A stretch of DNA of 64,000 bases from Piezodorus guildinii (lineage: Eukaryota > Arthropoda > Insecta > Hemiptera > Pentatomidae): positions 168,756,366 through 168,820,365 of the forward strand of contig CM041295.1 of assembly GCA_023052935.1 (NCBI GenBank), read 5' to 3'. Of this stretch, positions 59,605-64,000 are shown piece by piece (positions within the stretch are counted from its first letter, which is position 1; every line of letters begins with the position of its first letter). The translations under genes and the position numbers were made by a program. The notes under the pieces are model-generated. The model did no database searches and was not told the origin of the DNA. It saw only the letters and a program-made list of their open reading frames with translations.

Positions 59605-59619
59605 CTCTCTCTCCCCCCC
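59511..59619. repeat. (CT)n microsatellite
   Basis: About 110 bp of CT repeats with small CC interruptions. R/E-repeat frames on the minus strand are artefacts of this tract. Confidence 0.97.
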
Positions 59620-59649
59620 TGGAGATGATCTGGCGCCTGTAGTGGGTCC

Positions 59650-60410
59650 TTTCTCCGACATTGCAAGAATTGTGGGGTGCTGAAGGTGGCACACACTAAT
59701 GCGGAATCCCTGTCAGCGCACATTGACGAGGTTAGACTGGTTCTCCAGCAGGCTAAGTTTGACGTTTTAGCTGTTAGTGAGTCCTGCCTCGTCCCAACAC
59801 TTTTCTCATACAGCGTTGGCATCGACGGCTACAAATTATTCAGGAATGAAAGAATTGGAAAACCAAGAGGAGGAGTAGCAATGTATGTCAGAGTAGAGTA
59901 TCCGGTTGTCGGGCTGAAAGCCTCTGCTTACCTGGAAAATCATCCCGAATATTTGTTTCTTGAAGTTCGAGCAGCTGGTGGAAGTTTTGCATAGGTGCTG
60001 TCTATCGCCAACCAAAAGGCGGATATCTCACGGATCTCGAAGAAAATACATTGTTACAAACAAAAGTTTTTCAATCTCATAATACTTGCAGATTTCAATG
60101 CCGACCTATCTGGTAATTCATTTTATTCATGCCAAATGACTTCCTTGTTTAGTGAGCTCAATCTTAGCATCCTTCCGTTCCAATCAACAAACCATACTCA
60201 CACTATGGCTGTTGACTCTGAGACAAGGATTGACCACATCACTGTGTCAAATCCATCCAAAGCGAAGCGCCTCGGACAGGTGCAGGTTCCAGGAATCTCA
60301 ACCCACGACCTCATCTTCGTTCTCTATAAAAAGGGCTCTCAACCAAGAAAGATTGCTCTTCCTCAGAGTAGAAATCTGAAAAACATAGACCAAGAGGCCT
60401 TTTAATTGGA
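59650..60410 (+). pseudogene. AP endonuclease part of the LINE ORF
   Basis: The endonuclease nicks target DNA to start reverse transcription. The frame reads from KNCGVLKVAHTNAESLSAHI (catalytic Asn region), then DVLAVSESCL (SE in place of the usual SET/TE), and PRGGVAMYV. A frame switch near 59980 moves CIGAVYRQPKGGYLTDLEEN to another frame, and the first frame resumes near 60060 with ILADFNADLSGN (the DFN motif). It ends with RIDHITVSN and STHDLIFVLY, where SDH is usual, so the final catalytic motif is changed to THD. A TAA at 60403-60405 stops it. Confidence 0.8.
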
Positions 60411-62286
60411 TGTTATGACGATTGACTGGTCTGAGTTGTTTGAAAGCCACGATGTCAATTATAAGGTCAAAATACACACTACGAAACTTAATGAGCTTTT
60501 CGACAGGCACGCTCCATTGAAGACCTACAAAAGGCGAGAAAAGGACATAAAGGCCCTCTCCCTGGATGTCTGGGAATATCAAATCCTTGATGGCTAAGAG
60601 AGACTTCTTTTTCTGGATGTTGACAAGAGGTAGTTTCATTGAAGACTTGACGAGGCAAAGAAAAATGAAGAAGATGTCCAATGTAACCTTGATGATCTAA
60701 ACCAGTTCTTTACATCCCACCCTCTTGACCACGGGCAACAGATTAATATATCTTTACCTACCAATAAACATGTTGATGACCTCATTTTCCAAGAGATCTG
60801 CGAAGAGGATGTAGCCTGGAGTTTGAGTAGGGTAAATTCTGGTGCGACAGGTGACGATGGAATATCTAAAGCTATGTTAGGTAAGGTTAATAACAATAAA
60901 GTGATTGCCAATATTTTAAATGCATCCTTGCGGCAATACAGGTTTCCTGATGCGTGGAAACGAGCTATCGTCAGACCGATTCCTAAAAAGTCAAAGCCTA
61001 AAGAACCATCAGATTACCGCCCGATCGCAGTGTTACCTGTCCTATCCAAAATTCTTGAAAGGATAGTTGAGAGGGATCTGACGAAATTCTTGGAGGACAA
61101 CTATTTATTGTCACCACACCAATCGGGATTCAGACAAGGACACAGCACTCCACACCATTTTAAATGATCTAAGAAGTGCTATGGACGATCGAATGATAAC
61201 TGTATTCGTATTATTAGAATTTACAAGGGCTTTCGATTCGGTCGACCATGATACGCTTTGAAAGAAGTTCGGTAGCTTTGGTGTTGGTGAACCAGTCCTG
61301 CATTGGCGTAAGTTATACCTTACTAGACGACTACAGAAAGTAAAGACTATAAGTGACGTGTCTGGATGGATGGAATGTAGCTGTGGTGTACCACAGGGTT
61401 CGGTTCTGGGACCACTACTATTCCTGGGTTATGTCAATGATATAGCTCATACACTCAGGCATTGCAGAATTCATTTGTTTGCTGATGATATATGTATTTG
61501 GGCATCTGCTTTGCCCGAGGATATGATCTCTACTCTACAGCGGGTTAACGATGATCTAAACCAAGTTCAGCTCTGGGCCCGTACTAATAGATTTGACCTC
61601 AACGGCCGGAAGTCTCGCTGGATGCTGATTGGCAGCCCAAAACTGGTAGTAAAGGCTGAAAAATATATCGTGCTGCCTCCACTGGTGATTCATGATCAGG
61701 TATCATGAAACTCCTGGGTGTGATTATTAACACATCCTTGTCATGGCGCGATCATGCTAAACTGGTGGTGAACCGATTCTACGGTGTCTTGCATTCCCTT
61801 ACGAGGTGGAAACTGCTATTGCCAGCCGAGGTCAGGCGAAAAATAGTCTCAGCACTGGTACGCCCACTAATATGGTACTGTGACTCCGTATATATAGATA
61901 TATCGGAAGCTGAGGACTGCAGAATACAGAGAGTTATCCGATTCATATTTGGTATTTAAAGTGACGAACATATAAGTACACTTATAAGGGAGTTAGGTTG
62001 GCTTCGAGCAAAAGAATATTGCCGCCTCAATCTAATGTGACTAGCCCGTAAAGTGCAAGATTCCGGTGTTCCGAAAATCCTAAGGCGTGAGTTTATTGAG
62101 GTGCGGAGTGAAAGGTTGCAGGGCGTATTCCAGTTACCTGCTTGCAGAACTGAGGCCTTGAGGAATTTTTTCCACGCCGCGGCAGCGAGAGAGCTCAACC
62201 AGCTACCGGTGGAAGTCAGGTTTTCTTCCTCTTTCCGTAAGGCTTGCCTTCGACTAATCTTTGAAGCAGACTCGAGTGCATCTTGA
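60411..62286 (+). pseudogene. Reverse transcriptase part of the LINE ORF
   Basis: The sequence resumes in the same frame past the TAA at 60403 and is disrupted again near 60550-60820. It then gives WKRAIVRPIPKKSKPKEPSD, YRPIAVLPVLSKILERIVER and QSGFRQGHST. A frameshift near 61140 leads to VFVLLEFTRAFDSVDHDTL, in which the first catalytic Asp position is Glu. A TGA follows at 61258, then GVPQGSVLGPLLF and FADD at 61478-61489. A TGA at 61706 coincides with another frame change. The thumb continues with KLLGVIINTSLSWRDH and LVRPLIWYCDSVY, then stops at 61957 and 62038, then FHAAAARELNQLPVEVRFSS to 62286. Decay is moderate; the order of motifs is complete. Confidence 0.85.
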
Positions 62287-62595
62287 AGCTCTGAACAAAC
62301 ATGGAGATGCTTCCTTTCCCTTTCCAATATCCCTTTGTTCCTTATACTTTATTTGATTGTTTTCCCTTAATCTCTTCCCTTGGTGTTTATTTATTATTAT
62401 CATAAATATTTATTTTATTTTTATTTTAAATAGTATACATAAATTTTTGTTTATTATTATTTTGTTTTGTATAATTTAAAATATTTACTGTTTTATGTTT
62501 TATTATTTAAAAAAGTGTTATATAATTATTGTTTAAAACTGTCTTTTTTTTTTGGCACATTAATTATTGTAAAATTATCATTTTGTCTGTAAGAA

Positions 62596-62610
62596 AGGGC
62601 CTCAGGCCCT
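62596..62610 (+). other. LINE 3'-terminal hairpin
   Basis: AGGGCCT-C-AGGCCCT, followed by AAGAGAATAAA. The position just before the tail matches the role of 3' stem-loops that LINE RTs recognise, as known for L2/CR1 relatives; for this family that is an inference. Confidence 0.55.
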
Positions 62611-62648
62611 AAGAGAATAAAAATCTAATCTAATCTCTCTCTCTCTCT

Positions 62649-62666
62649 TTATATATATATATATAT
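62649..62666. repeat. (AT)n tract at LTR insertion site
   Basis: AT alternation immediately left of the LTR, which begins AGTTA at 62667. Errantivirus-like elements are known to prefer alternating TA targets. Confidence 0.85.
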
Positions 62667-62874
62667 AGTTAAAGGTACAGGCTAGTGCAATGTCAGCACT
62701 GAGTCATTTCCCGTCTCAGTTCTTATAAAAAGGCGTGAGAATAATTCATTGATCCATTCATTCTAGGAGTAAGATAGTATGTAATTAGATTAGTTATTAT
62801 TCTAGCTGTCTTTTGTCAATAAAGTCCTTTTTAAAAACTGATTTAGTGTTGGAGATTATTTAATTGGCGCCCAA
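62667..62874 (+). mobile_element. 5' LTR of a gypsy/errantivirus-like element
   Basis: Starts AGTTAAAGG and ends TTTAAT directly before the primer-binding site, about 207 bp. It contains a TATA-like 'ttataaaaagg' at 62725-62735, a downstream start region, and AATAAA at 62818-62823. AGTTA...TTAAT ends and an AT-rich target fit errantivirus-type LTRs better than TG...CA elements. The 3' LTR lies outside the window, so the boundaries rest on these signals only. Confidence 0.7.
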
Positions 62875-62892
62875 ATAGGGACTTGAGGGCTT
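62875..62892 (+). promoter_or_regulatory. Primer-binding site, tRNA-Lys-like
   Basis: TGGCGCCCAAATAGGGAC differs by two bases from the tRNA-Lys complement TGGCGCCCGAACAGGGAC, and the following 'ttga' also fits. It would prime minus-strand synthesis of the LTR element. The comparison sequence is from general knowledge of lysine-tRNA-primed elements. Confidence 0.7.
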
Positions 62893-63301
62893 ATTCTTAG
62901 AAGATTTCAGACTTAGAACTTCAATCAAGAATTCATCGAGGAATTTCTTCATACAGAAGACTAAGGTATACAATACTTGCTTTTTAGTAACTGTTTCTGA
63001 ATTTCTTCATCATAATTTCAAGTTGTCACTGTGGAACTTGTTCATCAAACTTTTGAATAAAAAAGAATATTGCTGATATCTTAAGATCTTACTCAAGTCA
63101 AAGAAACATTAATAATCAACTCAGCCTAAATAAAACTTAGAAAGAACCTCTTAGTTGAAGAAGACAAGCTACTAAATTAGATTTAATTATTATAGATTTA
63201 TTTTAATTTTATTATTATAGACTTACAAATTATTTTAAATTTCTCTTAGTGACAGGTTAAACGATTTAAGAAATATTCCTGATTTATTAAATAATTTAAC
63301 A
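62893..63301 (+). other. Leader between primer site and gag
   Basis: Untranslated leader of about 400 bp, A+T-rich, no open frame. The packaging signal would be expected here, but none is identifiable. Confidence 0.5.
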
Positions 63302-63898
63302 ATGAATCCTAATATTAGAATTAATGCTAGTGACTTTAAGATTGTCCCGGTTTACGACGAACATCCACAAAAATTAATTAAATATATTTCAAATTTAGAA
63401 TATTTAACTGAAGAATTTTGCCAGACAAATAATGGTTACAGACTAACAAATCAAAAGTCTATTCTTATACAAGCATTATCAAAGTTAACAGGAGAACCAG
63501 AAGATCTTTGTTATGATAAAGAATTCGATAATGTTAAACAATTAATTAGTTATTTAAAGAAACAATTTTATGACTCGCGAAGTACCGAATTAATATTAAA
63601 AGAAATCTTAGATACTAAATCATCACTTGACGAACATCCAATAGATTACATAAATAGATTAATTGATAAACGTAGAGACTTCGTAACAAAATTATATACG
63701 GAAAATGAAACAGATATTCTAAAAATTTATGATAAAACAATTTCAACAACCGCTGTTCTTAATTTACACCCAGTCTTGATTAGACAGTTTACACGTATAA
63801 TTTATAACAATTTAGAAGATATTAAAAATTCATTGAAAAATACATTTTCTAACGTAGTTACCAATTATATGGCGTTAGAAAAAAAAAAAACGGAATAA
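63302..63898 (+). CDS. Gag-like protein of LTR retrotransposon, frame broken at an A run
   Basis: Structural protein that would form particles around the element's RNA. It starts at ATG 63302, the first ATG after the leader, in context aacaATGAAT. It has 198 residues, mainly helical and rich in K, N, I and L, with YDEHPQKLIKYISNLEYLTE near the N-terminus and YLKKQFYDSRSTELILKEIL in the middle, as in capsid-like Gag proteins of the gypsy group. The frame ends at TAA 63896, just after a run of 12 A (63879-63890). The next frame is open from there to the window end and is N/Q/P-rich, like the tail of such Gag proteins, so the stop is caused by the length of the A run. The rest of the element (pol and any env) is beyond the window. 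Recognition is by composition and context, not by a diagnostic motif. Confidence 0.6.
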   Translation: MNPNIRINASDFKIVPVYDEHPQKLIKYISNLEYLTEEFCQTNNGYRLTNQKSILIQALSKLTGEPEDLCYDKEFDNVKQLISYLKKQFYDSRSTELILKEILDTKSSLDEHPIDYINRLIDKRRDFVTKLYTENETDILKIYDKTISTTAVLNLHPVLIRQFTRIIYNNLEDIKNSLKNTFSNVVTNYMALEKKKTE

Positions 63899-64000
63899 CT
63901 TTTCTAATCAAAAACCAACTCAAAATAAGTTCCAACAAAAACCACAACACTTTCAAAGACCTAGACAAGAATATCATAACCCACAGTATAATAATCAAAA

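Larger units (their letters stand above)
59621..62634 (+). mobile_element. CR1/L2-like LINE inside a (CT)n tract
   Basis: About 3 kb element that encodes AP endonuclease, RT and C-terminal region and has a 3' UTR. It ends with the hairpin AGGGCCTCAGGCCCT (62596-62610), AAGAGAATAAAAAT and two ATCTA repeats. (CT)n lies immediately on both sides (59511-59619 and 62632-62648). The 5' end is probably truncated, because the ORF starts inside the first part of the endonuclease. Confidence 0.85.
62667..64000 (+). mobile_element. LTR retrotransposon, 5' part, runs off window
   Basis: Order LTR, primer site, leader, gag. Nothing in the visible part shows protease, RT or integrase. Because the 3' LTR is not in view, age and completeness cannot be judged. 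Confidence 0.7.

Noticed and set aside
59451..59822. Minus-strand frames with long RE repeats, up to 123 codons
   Set aside because: Produced by the (CT)n microsatellite and the antisense of the LINE.

Overview
The window reads as strongly A+T-rich nuclear DNA of an invertebrate animal, most likely an arthropod. The evidence is several non-LTR retrotransposon clades typical of arthropods (Jockey, a CR1/L2-like group, RTE, and an element with a restriction-like endonuclease), tRNA-derived SINEs, short inverted-repeat transposons, Penelope-like hairpin motifs, a gypsy/errantivirus-like LTR element, and many (AT)n tracts. There are no bacterial gene arrays, rRNA genes or CRISPR arrays. No multi-exon host gene could be assembled. 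The only open frames that may be host genes are a 251-codon frame at 46624-47379 and a 55-codon frame at 57850-58017.

Layout. 0-10 kb: fragments of an inverted-repeat transposon family (called MITE-A here), a 1.1 kb foldback, a SINE, a decayed Jockey end and long AT tracts. 10-20 kb: SINEs, a 5'-truncated Jockey copy, a cluster of a short GGATATAGTAC motif, and more foldback and MITE-A pieces. 20-30 kb: a MITE-A copy with a Jockey end inside it, a minus-strand CR1/L2-like RT pseudogene, a 32-copy minisatellite, a Penelope-like end, and an RTE element with an intact catalytic YADD. 30-38 kb: Penelope-like palindrome, CR1/L2-like 3' end, rearranged Jockey pieces, and the endonuclease end of an RLE-type element. 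38.2-42.4 kb: the best element, a Jockey copy with both ORFs recognisable, one nonsense codon in ORF1, and an internal deletion that removes the RT core. 42-46 kb: MITE-A and another Jockey end. 46.6-48.0 kb: the unknown gene with its 3' end tandemly duplicated. 48-53 kb: RTE tail, MITE-A, and inverted repeats with hammerhead-like hairpins. 54-57 kb: a minisatellite grown from Jockey coding sequence, and a second Jockey-clade pseudogene. 58-64 kb: MITE-A with a clean nested Jockey insertion, a CR1/L2-like LINE lying inside a (CT)n tract, and the 5' end of an LTR retrotransposon (LTR, tRNA-Lys-like primer site, gag) running off the window.

The genes do not form a pathway; most coding sequence is the decayed machinery of mobile elements. 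The informative signals are structural: nested insertions with target duplications, palindromes built around Penelope-like hairpins, LINE 3' hairpins shared between copies, and satellites seeded from transposon sequence. Clade names rest on motifs read by eye, without database searches.
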